A stretch of 64,000 bases of DNA. Origin: Paraburkholderia panacisoli (lineage in GTDB: Bacteria > Pseudomonadota > Gammaproteobacteria > Burkholderiales > Burkholderiaceae). The translations under genes were made by a program, and so were the position numbers. Where the stretch lies: the NCBI RefSeq assembly GCF_008369935.1, contig NZ_VTUZ01000038.1, forward strand, positions 35,752 through 99,751, in the 5' to 3' direction. Below are positions 17,501-25,899 of this stretch, piece after piece (positions within the stretch are counted from its first letter, which is position 1; each line of letters opens with the position of its first letter). A model generated the notes under the pieces. The model did no database searches and was not told where the DNA came from. It was given only the letters and a program-made list of their open reading frames with translations.

Positions 17501-19366
17501 ATGACCCGAAACCCCAACATTGCTTCACCAGCCGATCTGGCGCCAACGAATCTGAATGAGACGCTGTCGGGGGCCGACATCATCTTGCGTGTACTGGCCG
17601 AGCAGGGTGTCGACACGCTGTTTGGGTATAGCGGTGGTGCGATTCTGCCGACGTACGATGCCGTATTTCGCTTTAACGAAATGAACGCCGCGCATCCCGA
17701 GCGTCAAATCCGGTTCGTCGTCCCTTCCAACGAACAGGCTGCGGGCTTCATGGCCGCGGGTTATGCGCGAGCCAGCGGCAAAGTGGGCGTTTTCATGGTG
17801 ACTTCCGGCCCAGGCGCGACCAACGCCGTGACGCCTATCGCTGACTGCAATGGCGATTCGATACCGGTTGTCCTCATCTGCGGACAGGTGCCGCGTGCAG
17901 CGATCGGCAGCGATGCGTTTCAGGAAGCGCCCGTCTTCAACATCATGTCGGCGTGCGCGAAGCACGTGTTTCTGGTAACCGATCCGACCAGGCTCGAGCC
18001 AACACTGCGAACCGCCTTCGAAGTTGCCCGCAGCGGCCGACCTGGCCCGGTGGTCGTGGACGTGCCCAAAGATATCCAGAACTGGACGGGCCCCTATCAC
18101 GGACAAGGAACGCTGCATTTTCGCGGCTATTCCGATCGTCTGCGGATGGTGGCGAAAGCTGCGCGTCTGGAAGAGGAAAAGGCCACCGCCTTCTTTGATC
18201 TCCTGCGGCAGAGCAAGCGGCCGCTGCTCTATATCGGTGGCGGTGTGATCACGGCTCGCGCGACTGCCGAGCTTCGCGAGTTCGCCGAGCGACACGGCAT
18301 TCCGATTGTGACGACGCTCATGGGTCTCGGTGCGATCCCTGCCAGGCATCCACTGTGTCTCGGCATGCTCGGCATGCATGGTGCAGCTTGCGCAAATTAC
18401 GCAGTTGAAGACTGCGACTTCCTGATCGCGGTGGGCGCCCGATTCGACGATCGCGTCGCCGGCGGCCGGCCTGAAACATTCGCCCCTGCTGCGCGCCATG
18501 TCGCTCACATCGATATCGACGAAGCGGAGATCAACAAGGTCAAACGCGTGCACTGGAGTCATGTGGGCGATGCAAAAGACGCGTTACGGTCTTTGATGGA
18601 CCACAGTCCAGCGCCGCTGCCTGGTTTGGACTGGCTCGATCGCGTGATGGAACTCAAGCGCTCGTATGGAATGAACTACGACCGGAACAATCCCGTGATA
18701 CAGCCGCAGCTGGTTGTGGAAAAACTCAGCGAGATCACGGGCGGACGGGCAATCATCAGCACGGGGGTCGGCCAGCATCAAATGTGGGCGGCGCAGTTTT
18801 TCTCGTTTGTCGAACCTCGAAGCTTTCTGACCTCTGGAAGTATGGGAACGATGGGCTTCGGGCTGCCTGCGGCGATTGGCGCGCAGCTGGCGCGACCGGA
18901 CGCGCTGGTGATCGACATAGACGGCGATGGGAGCATTCGGATGAATGCCGGAGAACTCGAGACCGCAAGCACCTACGGCATCCCCGTCAAAGTGTTGCTG
19001 CTCAACAATCGCGGTGACGGAATGATCCGGCAGTGGCAGCGTCTCTTTTATGAAGGGCGGATGTTCGTCAGCGACAAGTCGTTGCACCGCAAGGACTTTG
19101 TGATGGCGGCACAGGCCGATGGCTTTGAATTTGCCCGTCGCGTTCAAACGGCCGGCGAACTTGAGGCCGCACTGAAAGCCTTCGTGGAATTTGACGGACC
19201 GGCCTTCCTCGAGGTGATCATCGACGAAAACGCCGATGTATTTCCCATGGTGGGTCCGGGCCAAAGCTACTCGCGAATGATCACGGGTCCCTTTATTTCG
19301 TCGCGAACCGGGCGGGAAACGCAGATTCAGTCTGCGGGACCGAGCAGTGCGCCAGATATGTTCTAA
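17501..19366 (+). CDS. ilvB: Acetolactate synthase large-subunit-type ThDP enzyme
   Basis: A 621-residue thiamine-diphosphate enzyme. The catalytic glutamate E78 lies in PSNEQAAGFMAAGYARAS, the central FAD/cofactor domain spans about 215-370, and the ThDP/Mg motif is GDGSIRMN followed by NNRGDGMIRQWQ, where typical IlvB has NNQYLGM. Family reaction: condensation of pyruvate with pyruvate or 2-oxobutyrate for branched-chain amino acids. No small subunit (ilvN) or ilvC follows; instead an ArsR-like regulator starts 5 bp after the stop. That suggests a dedicated role (acetoin-type carboligation or a specialised product), not housekeeping synthesis. Confidence 0.88.
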   Translation: MTRNPNIASPADLAPTNLNETLSGADIILRVLAEQGVDTLFGYSGGAILPTYDAVFRFNEMNAAHPERQIRFVVPSNEQAAGFMAAGYARASGKVGVFMVTSGPGATNAVTPIADCNGDSIPVVLICGQVPRAAIGSDAFQEAPVFNIMSACAKHVFLVTDPTRLEPTLRTAFEVARSGRPGPVVVDVPKDIQNWTGPYHGQGTLHFRGYSDRLRMVAKAARLEEEKATAFFDLLRQSKRPLLYIGGGVITARATAELREFAERHGIPIVTTLMGLGAIPARHPLCLGMLGMHGAACANYAVEDCDFLIAVGARFDDRVAGGRPETFAPAARHVAHIDIDEAEINKVKRVHWSHVGDAKDALRSLMDHSPAPLPGLDWLDRVMELKRSYGMNYDRNNPVIQPQLVVEKLSEITGGRAIISTGVGQHQMWAAQFFSFVEPRSFLTSGSMGTMGFGLPAAIGAQLARPDALVIDIDGDGSIRMNAGELETASTYGIPVKVLLLNNRGDGMIRQWQRLFYEGRMFVSDKSLHRKDFVMAAQADGFEFARRVQTAGELEAALKAFVEFDGPAFLEVIIDENADVFPMVGPGQSYSRMITGPFISSRTGRETQIQSAGPSSAPDMF

Positions 19367-19371
19367 CGAAG

Positions 19372-19695
19372 ATGAACTCGTGTTCGTCGACACCCATGTT
19401 TGATGAAGATCTGATTCATAAGGCGCTCGCCAACCCTTTCCGACGCGAGATCTTGAGGTGGTTAAAGGCGCCAGACGAATACTTCGTGCGGGGACCTACC
19501 AATCCTGGCTGCGGAGTGCCGGCGAACGCAATCCACGCGCGCAGCGGGCTGTCCCAGTCGAGCGTCTCGGCGCATGTCGCGGTTTTGCTCGACGCGGGAC
19601 TGCTTGTTTCGACTCGCTTCGGGCAATGGATGTTTCTATCGCGGAATGAAGAGGTTATTCGTGCCTTTACGGCACATATCAGGTTGCATCTGTAA
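19372..19695 (+). CDS. ArsR-like winged-helix transcriptional regulator
   Basis: A 107-residue protein with a winged helix-turn-helix: an ALANPFRREILRWL first helix and SGLSQSSVSAHVAVLLDAGLL recognition helix/wing, as in ArsR/SmtB regulators. Metal-binding cysteines of the CxCxxC type are absent; single cysteines occur near residues 4 and 47. The ATG at 19372 is 5 bp after the acetolactate synthase stop, with a weak GAAG ribosome site; ATG 19399 is an alternative. Probably co-transcribed with the synthase and controls this locus. Confidence 0.8.
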   Translation: MNSCSSTPMFDEDLIHKALANPFRREILRWLKAPDEYFVRGPTNPGCGVPANAIHARSGLSQSSVSAHVAVLLDAGLLVSTRFGQWMFLSRNEEVIRAFTAHIRLHL

Positions 19696-19744
19696 CCACT
19701 GTCTTCAGGTGCTGCCAGCGTTAATTCTCTACTGGAGAAGTGTC

Positions 19745-19945
19745 ATGAAATTTTCGATGAAAGACGAAATTCGCTCTGACGATGTTGCGTCTATCGAACA
19801 TGTGATGAAGAGCGTCGATGCCGACGCGAAGGTCAACGTCGACATCGGCACGAGAACGGTCAGCGTTGACTCATGGTTGATGCCCGAAGAGTTTCTGATT
19901 GCATTCGCCGACGAGGACTACGACGTGAGGATTGCCGAAGCGTAG
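19745..19945 (+). CDS. Small HMA-like (heavy-metal-associated fold) protein
   Basis: A 66-residue protein with the beta-alpha-beta-beta-alpha-beta order of metallochaperones: MKFSMKDEIRSDDVASIEHV, DADAKVNVDIGTRTVSVDSW, PEEFLIAFADEDYDVRIAEA. The metal-binding CxxC of copper chaperones is missing, so it probably does not bind copper the usual way. Excellent GGAGAAG ribosome site. Lies between the ArsR-like gene and the extra 2-oxoglutarate dehydrogenase gene, in the same direction. Function unknown. Confidence 0.75.
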   Translation: MKFSMKDEIRSDDVASIEHVMKSVDADAKVNVDIGTRTVSVDSWLMPEEFLIAFADEDYDVRIAEA

Positions 19946-20279
19946 CCACGCATTTGACGTGATGGCCAGATATGGACGGAGAATGTCCCAAATCCGTCGC
20001 AGCTAGCGTCTCTATAGAGGCCCGCAAAACATACACTGTTTTTATCAGCGACCAGGAGGTTGCTGATCCTGGCGAGCACAGGGACCTGGTGGCAGAAGTC
20101 ACGAGGTTTTGCACAAGTTGACGTGGACCGGATGGCACCGGATGTTGCCTCCTTCCGTAGTCGGATCTTTGTCTTCGTGTACCTGTGAAAGCATTGGCGC
20201 GGCCTGGGCGGCAACGGGTGCAGCCCTCGCTGAATTGTGACAGATACCGGGCGTGAGCCCGACTGAGGACGAAGTCATC
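19946..20279. other. Intergenic region before the 2-oxoglutarate dehydrogenase gene
   Basis: 334 bp. A 49-codon frame (ATG 19972 to stop 20121) has plausible composition but no ribosome site, so I do not call it. A 10-bp palindrome CTCTATAGAG lies near 20013. Confidence 0.4.
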
Positions 20280-23105
20280 ATGATGATGCGGAACCGGAAT
20301 ACCTCCTTTCTGTTTGGAGGCAATGCTCCTTATGTGGAGGAACAATACGAGGCATACCTTGCTGATCCGAACACGGTGTCGGATGAGTGGCGCGGGTATT
20401 TCGACGCGTTACAAGGTGTGCCGGCGGTCGATGGATCGGATGCAGACGACGTCGCGCACGCGCCGGTCGTGTCACGGTTTGTCGAGTTGGCGAGGCAGAC
20501 GCGGGCCGGCGGGCGTTCGGAGAGCGATGTACTGAGTTTCGCCCGGAAGCAGGTTGCCGTGCAGGCCTTGATTTCGGCCTATCGGATGGTCGGTACCCGC
20601 AATGCGCATCTGGATCCACTGCGCTGGACCGCCCCGGTGCCGGTGCCTGAATTGAATCCCAGCTACTACGATCTGTCCCATGCGGACATGAGCACGAAGT
20701 TCAGCATGTCGGGGGCGTATTTTTCGGAAGACGATGCAACGCTCGGCGATTTGATGGAGGCGCTGAGAGGGACGTATTGCGGCACGCTGGGTGCTGAGTT
20801 CGTGCATCTGGCCGATCCGGCGCAGCGTGACTGGTGGGCAATGCGTCTCGAATCCTCGCGTTCAAAAACTACCCTGGATCGCGGTGACAAACTGCATATT
20901 CTCGAACGGCTGACGGCTGCCGAGGGACTCGAAAAATACCTGCATACCCGCTATGTCGGGCAGAAGCGCTTCTCGCTCGAGGGTGGCGAGTCGCTCATTG
21001 TCCTGCTCGATGAGCTGGTTGCGTATGGCGCCACGAAGGGCGTCAAAAGCTCGATTCTCGGGATGGCGCACCGCGGACGTCTGAATGTTCTTGTCAATAT
21101 TGTCGGGAAGCCGCCGGCCGCGCTGTTCGACGAATTCGAGGGGAAAACCGCGAATCTCCTTCCGGCAGGCGACGTTAAATATCACAAAGGCTTTACCGGT
21201 TTGCTCCCGACGGCGAGTGGGCCAGCGGAAGTGACACTCGCGTTCAACCCGTCGCACCTTGAAATCGTCAATCCGGTTGTTCAAGGTATTGCTCGCGCGC
21301 GCGCCGAAGTATTGGGGCAAGGGGCGAGTGCGGTGCTGCCGGTGGAGATCCACGGCGATGCCGCGATTTCGGGGCAGGGCATTGTGATGGAGACGATGAA
21401 CCTGTCGAATACCCGGGGCTATGGCACGGGCGGCACGATACACGTGGTGGTGAATAACCAGGTGGGCTTCACCACGTCCGACCCGCGAGATGTCAGATCG
21501 TCGTTCTATTGCACCGACATTGCCAAGATGATCGAGGCACCGGTGCTGCATGTGAACGGCGACGATCCCGAGGCGGTTGTCGCCGCCACGCGCCTCGCCA
21601 TCGATTTTCGTGCGACGTTCCAGAAGAGCGTCGTTATCGATCTGGTTTGCTTCCGCCGTCATGGTCATCAGGAACAGGACACGCCGAACATTACGCAACC
21701 GTTGATGTATCGCTCGATCGCGGGGCACCCTGGCGTCCGAACTCTCTACGCGAGAAAACTGGTGGACGCTCAGATTCTGACGGCGCAAGACGTGGAGAAA
21801 TATGTTCACGACTACCGCGAACGTCTCGACGCTACGCAAACCGCCGAAGAGAAGAAGCCGATCGATCAGACAAGCGAAGAGGTGAGCTGGCCGCAACTGC
21901 TCGATGGAAACGTGGGTCGTATCTATTACGCACCGCCGTTGATGGATCTCGTTCAGGAACTCGCGCTAAGAATCACCAACGTTCCCGATCAGTACTTGCT
22001 GCATCCGCTCGTCGCAAGGGTGATGTCGGCCCGTCGCGAGATGGCAGAAGGCAAGCGTTCGCTGGACTGGGGCATGGCCGAGCACATGGCGTTTGCGTCC
22101 CTTCTTTCCGCGGGTATCGATGTTCGCCTGAGTGGGCAGGACAGCGAACGCGGCACGTTCAGCCATCGTCACGCGGTACTCCACGATCAGAAGCGGTCGA
22201 TTCGCGCGGAGGGCACGTTCATCCCGCTGCACCATGTGTCGGAGACCCAAGGGCGTTTCTCGGTCACCAACTCGGTTCTGTCGGAAGCCGCAGTCCTGGG
22301 ATTCGAGTACGGGTATTCGATTGTTCGACAAAACTCGCTCGTTTTGTGGGAAGCGCAGTTCGGCGACTTTGCGAACGGGGCACAGGTTGTGATCGACAAC
22401 TTTCTGTCTGCGGGCGCGGCCAAGTGGGGGCAGCATAGTGGTGTCACGATGCTGCTTCCGCACGGTCAGGAAGGGGAAGGGCCGGAACACGCGTCGGCGC
22501 GCCTGGAGCGTTACCTGCAGCTGTGTGCGCAGGACAACATGCGAGTCGTCCAACCCACGACGCCGGCACAGTTTTTCCATCTGCTGCGGATGCAGGCCGT
22601 GCTGCACGATCGCGTTCCGCTTATCGTGATGACGCCAAAGTCGCTGCTGCGCCACCCGGAGGCTGTCAGTAGTCTCGATGAGCTCGCTACGGGCCGATTC
22701 AACGAGCTTCTGGCCGAATCGCCTACGGACGAAGCAGCGTCCAGAGTCGAGCGCGTGATCCTGTGCTCGGGTAAGGTCTACTTCGAACTTCTGGAGCGTC
22801 GTCGTCAGTCCGGTAAAGACAATATCGCGTTGATTCGCGTGGAGCAGTTGTATCCGTTCCCTGCGAAGCGGATCAGCTTGGAACTGGCACGCTATCCGAA
22901 TCTGAAGAGCGTCGTCTGGTGTCAGGAAGAGTCGAAAAACCAGGGGGCCTGGCATTTCGTCATGGAACAACTGCTGGAAATCGTGAAGGCACCCGCGGCG
23001 CTGCGTTATGTCGGGCCGGAGGCGACCGCCTCGACCGCGCCGGGCTATCGGTCGTTGCACGCTGCGCGTCAGGAGAAGTTTCTGCGCGAGGCGATTGACG
23101 AGTAA
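20280..23105 (+). CDS. sucA: 2-oxoglutarate dehydrogenase E1 component (stand-alone copy)
   Basis: About 941 residues, standard for E1o, which decarboxylates 2-oxoglutarate with ThDP and passes the succinyl group to E2. Visible: the N-terminal SFLFGGNAPYVEEQYEAYLA segment that mediates E2 contact, MAHRGRLNVL, HGDAAISGQG, the ThDP-site NNQVGFTTS stretch and the C-terminal transketolase-like domain. Three tandem ATGs begin at 20280 with GAGGACG upstream; the in-frame GTG at 20253 is less likely. No sucB or lpd follows, unlike a normal odhAB-lpd operon, so this is an extra copy or works with E2/E3 encoded elsewhere. It sits in a group with another ThDP enzyme (17501-19366). Confidence 0.92.
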   Translation: MMMRNRNTSFLFGGNAPYVEEQYEAYLADPNTVSDEWRGYFDALQGVPAVDGSDADDVAHAPVVSRFVELARQTRAGGRSESDVLSFARKQVAVQALISAYRMVGTRNAHLDPLRWTAPVPVPELNPSYYDLSHADMSTKFSMSGAYFSEDDATLGDLMEALRGTYCGTLGAEFVHLADPAQRDWWAMRLESSRSKTTLDRGDKLHILERLTAAEGLEKYLHTRYVGQKRFSLEGGESLIVLLDELVAYGATKGVKSSILGMAHRGRLNVLVNIVGKPPAALFDEFEGKTANLLPAGDVKYHKGFTGLLPTASGPAEVTLAFNPSHLEIVNPVVQGIARARAEVLGQGASAVLPVEIHGDAAISGQGIVMETMNLSNTRGYGTGGTIHVVVNNQVGFTTSDPRDVRSSFYCTDIAKMIEAPVLHVNGDDPEAVVAATRLAIDFRATFQKSVVIDLVCFRRHGHQEQDTPNITQPLMYRSIAGHPGVRTLYARKLVDAQILTAQDVEKYVHDYRERLDATQTAEEKKPIDQTSEEVSWPQLLDGNVGRIYYAPPLMDLVQELALRITNVPDQYLLHPLVARVMSARREMAEGKRSLDWGMAEHMAFASLLSAGIDVRLSGQDSERGTFSHRHAVLHDQKRSIRAEGTFIPLHHVSETQGRFSVTNSVLSEAAVLGFEYGYSIVRQNSLVLWEAQFGDFANGAQVVIDNFLSAGAAKWGQHSGVTMLLPHGQEGEGPEHASARLERYLQLCAQDNMRVVQPTTPAQFFHLLRMQAVLHDRVPLIVMTPKSLLRHPEAVSSLDELATGRFNELLAESPTDEAASRVERVILCSGKVYFELLERRRQSGKDNIALIRVEQLYPFPAKRISLELARYPNLKSVVWCQEESKNQGAWHFVMEQLLEIVKAPAALRYVGPEATASTAPGYRSLHAARQEKFLREAIDE

Positions 23106-23360
23106 GTGGGCAGCGAGGGCGAATCGGAGACGATGCCGCTGGTTCGCCCTGGCAATCAAGATCGACCACGCGTTGACCGCCACGAAGGCACTCATCTGAA
23201 CGACAGAAGCTATCAGCGGCGTGGATTGGGGCAAATACACCACCTCTACTGCCACCTCCTGCTTGTTACACTAGGAACACAAGGCCGCCGGCACTGATGC
23301 TGCGCCGGTTCATTGAAGCGCCAAAGACGTCGGTCCATAAAATACAGGAGGAGCACTTAA

Positions 23361-24356
23361 ATGACGCTTTCGACGAGAAAATTGGGTCGCACCGGCTGGA
23401 ATGTGTCGGAAATCGGTTTTGGGGCATGGGCGATCGGTGGCTCATGGGGCGGTGTCGCCGAAGACGACGCCAAGGCCGCGTTAAACGCGGCGCTCGATAA
23501 CGGCGTGACTTTCATCGACACGGCCGACGTCTACGGCGACGGTCGGTCGGAGCGGATCATCCGGGACGTGTTGCGGCAACGAGGCGGCGAGCGTCCCGTG
23601 GTGGCCACCAAGCTCGGGCGCCGGCTCGACCCGCATGTGACCAGTGGCTATACGAACCGGCGTGAGCTCGCGGGTTTCATCGACCGGAGCCTGTCGAACC
23701 TTGGCGTCGATACGCTCGACCTCGTGCAATTGCATTGCCCGCCGACGGAGGTTTACTACCATCCCGAGGTGTTCGACGCGATGGACGAGTTTGTCGCTGC
23801 CGGCAAGATCCGCTTCTACGGCGTGTCGGTCGAAAAGGTCGAGGAAGCGCTGAAGGCGATCGAGTATCCCAATGTGGTCTCGGTGCAGATCATCTACAAC
23901 ATGTTCCGTCAACGTCCTGCCGAATTGTTCTTCAGGGAAGCGCAAAAGAAAAACGTTGCGGTCATTGCGCGAGTCCCTTTGGCGAGCGGCATGCTGACCG
24001 GCAAGATGTCCGCGGATTCGGTTTTCCCGTCAGACGACCATCGTGCTTTCAATCGCCATGGCGAGGCGTTCGATGTCGGCGAAACGTTCTCCGGGGTGCC
24101 TTATGACACCGCGTTGAAAGCGGTCGACGAACTGCGTGGCCTTGTACCGGTAGATGCCTCCATGGCGCAACTGGCGCTTCGCTGGATCCTGATGGAGGAT
24201 GCCGTCTCCGTCATCATTCCGGGCAGTAAAAACGCGGCCCAGGCGGCGTCGAACGTCGCGGCTGCAAACCTCGCTCCACTGTCTGATGAGGCAATGCAAC
24301 GCGTCCGGGACGTCTACGAGCGACATATCGCGCCTCAGGTTCACCAGCGCTGGTAA
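23361..24356 (+). CDS. Aldo/keto reductase
   Basis: A 331-residue (beta/alpha)8 NADPH-dependent oxidoreductase. The catalytic tetrad is complete: D53 and Y58 (FIDTADVYGDG), K84 (VVATKLG), H125 (LVQLHCPP). The C-terminal cofactor segment IPGSKNAAQAASNVAA is present. Closest in style to the AKR group that includes YajO/Tas-like reductases of aldehydes and ketones. A near-perfect ribosome site (AGGAGGAG) precedes the ATG. A single gene with 255 bp upstream; the substrate cannot be told. Confidence 0.92.
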   Translation: MTLSTRKLGRTGWNVSEIGFGAWAIGGSWGGVAEDDAKAALNAALDNGVTFIDTADVYGDGRSERIIRDVLRQRGGERPVVATKLGRRLDPHVTSGYTNRRELAGFIDRSLSNLGVDTLDLVQLHCPPTEVYYHPEVFDAMDEFVAAGKIRFYGVSVEKVEEALKAIEYPNVVSVQIIYNMFRQRPAELFFREAQKKNVAVIARVPLASGMLTGKMSADSVFPSDDHRAFNRHGEAFDVGETFSGVPYDTALKAVDELRGLVPVDASMAQLALRWILMEDAVSVIIPGSKNAAQAASNVAAANLAPLSDEAMQRVRDVYERHIAPQVHQRW

Positions 24357-24729
24357 AGAGGGCGTGGGTCTGCCGTCGTGCTGGTCGGCAAAGAGCCGTG
24401 CATCTGAAGAGGGCGATCTCCAGGCAGAGCGGCGCGATGAGGGCCAGCATGAGCGCAACCCCGATTCGCGTCACCGGGAGGCGGCAGTCTTTTTCCTACC
24501 CGATGACGGACTCGGCGACTTAAGGCGCGCATCGCGCGTTTGCGGATTGGCACCCGCCTTCGAATAGCGCGCCCAGTCCATGGCTCGCCGCATGACGATG
24601 CCATCATTATTCGCTCACAGCGCATTATGATTTTCCATCTGGACGCATTGTGTCGATGGCCGGCAAGAGTAATCTCGCATCAATTCACGATGCCGCTCCA
24701 ACTCCGGCGCGACCAATATCAGACAAATC
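24357..24729. other. Intergenic region upstream of the dehydrogenase pair
   Basis: 373 bp with no supported gene. It should carry the promoter of the Gfo/Idh/MocA gene; no operator motif is obvious. Confidence 0.4.
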
Positions 24730-25794
24730 ATGAGACAACTCCAGCTTGCCGTCGCCGGCGCTGGCCTGATCGGCCGGCGTCACATCGAACTGATTCAGGA
24801 CAGCGACCGCTGCCGGCTGGCCGCCATTGTCGATCCGGGGCCCGGTGCCGCTGAAGTTGCCGAAACCGCCCACGTCCCCCTTTATCGCTCGCTCGGCGAA
24901 CTCTTCGAAAAGCATCGGCCCGACGGGGTGGTGCTTGCGACGCCGAATCAGTTGCATGTCGACCAGGCGCTTGAGTGCATCGCCGCGCGCGTTCCGGCGC
25001 TGATCGAAAAGCCGGTCGCGCACACGCTGAATGAGGGCGAGCGCCTGCTCGCCGCATCCCGGAACGCCGGTGTGCCGCTGCTCGTCGGCCATCATCGCGC
25101 GCATAGCCCGGTGCTCGCGAAGGCGCGCGAGATCATTCAGCAAGGGCAACTCGGCAAGCTGGTCGGCGTGATGGGCAGCGCCGTGTTCTACAAGCCGGAC
25201 GATTACTTCGACGCTGCGCCCTGGCGGCGTCAGGCAGGCGGCGGCCCGATCCTGATCAACATGGTTCACGAAATCGGCAATCTGCGCTCGCTGTGCGGCG
25301 AGATCGTCGCCGTGCAGGCGCTGTCGTCGAATGCAACGCGCGGGTTTCCGGTCGAGGACACGGTCGCGATCAATCTGCGATTCGAGAATGGTGCGCTCGG
25401 CACCTTCCTGCTTTCCGATACGGCGGGGTCCGCGCGCAGCTGGGAACAGACATCGCGGGAAAACAGCAGCTATCCGAGCTATGACGACGAAGATTGCTAC
25501 GTGATCGCGGGCGACATGGGCTCGCTGTCCGTGCCGACGATGCGCGTGAAGCGCTACGCAAGCATGCAGGACCGCTCATGGTGGAAACCCTTTGAAACCG
25601 GCGTGGTTGAGATCGACCGCGCGGACCCGCTGAAGCGGCAACTCGCGCATTTCTGCGACGTGGTCGCCGGGATTGCGCAGCCGCTCGTCACCGTCTACGA
25701 CGGTTTGCAGAACCTGCGCATCACCGAGGCGATCGCGAACGCGGCCCGCACCGGTACCGTCGTCGATACCGGGCGCGCGAGCGCGATAGTCTGA
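24730..25794 (+). CDS. Gfo/Idh/MocA-family NAD(P)-dependent oxidoreductase
   Basis: A 354-residue dehydrogenase. N-terminal Rossmann fold with GAGLIG (residues 10-15), D35 following strand 2, and the catalytic-region motif EKPVA (93-97); C-terminal alpha/beta substrate domain with the HEIGNLRSLCGE motif. The family oxidises sugars, inositols and cyclic polyols. It is 105 bp upstream of, and probably co-expressed with, a 3-dehydroshikimate dehydratase fusion, so a quinate/shikimate-type cyclic polyol is a reasonable substrate guess. Confidence 0.88.
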   Translation: MRQLQLAVAGAGLIGRRHIELIQDSDRCRLAAIVDPGPGAAEVAETAHVPLYRSLGELFEKHRPDGVVLATPNQLHVDQALECIAARVPALIEKPVAHTLNEGERLLAASRNAGVPLLVGHHRAHSPVLAKAREIIQQGQLGKLVGVMGSAVFYKPDDYFDAAPWRRQAGGGPILINMVHEIGNLRSLCGEIVAVQALSSNATRGFPVEDTVAINLRFENGALGTFLLSDTAGSARSWEQTSRENSSYPSYDDEDCYVIAGDMGSLSVPTMRVKRYASMQDRSWWKPFETGVVEIDRADPLKRQLAHFCDVVAGIAQPLVTVYDGLQNLRITEAIANAARTGTVVDTGRASAIV

Positions 25795-25899
25795 GTGAGC
25801 GCGCCAGCACAGGCAGGCGGCATGCAGCATATTCACGGACATCGCAGCCGTCGCTCCCATCGGGTAGAGTGGATTAGTTACTGACGCCGGGACAAAATC

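Noticed and set aside
19972..20121. 49-codon frame between the HMA-like gene and sucA
   Set aside because: Plausible composition but no Shine-Dalgarno and no recognisable similarity.
21966..23255. 429-codon minus-strand frame over sucA
   Set aside because: Antisense shadow; sucA is well supported by conserved motifs.
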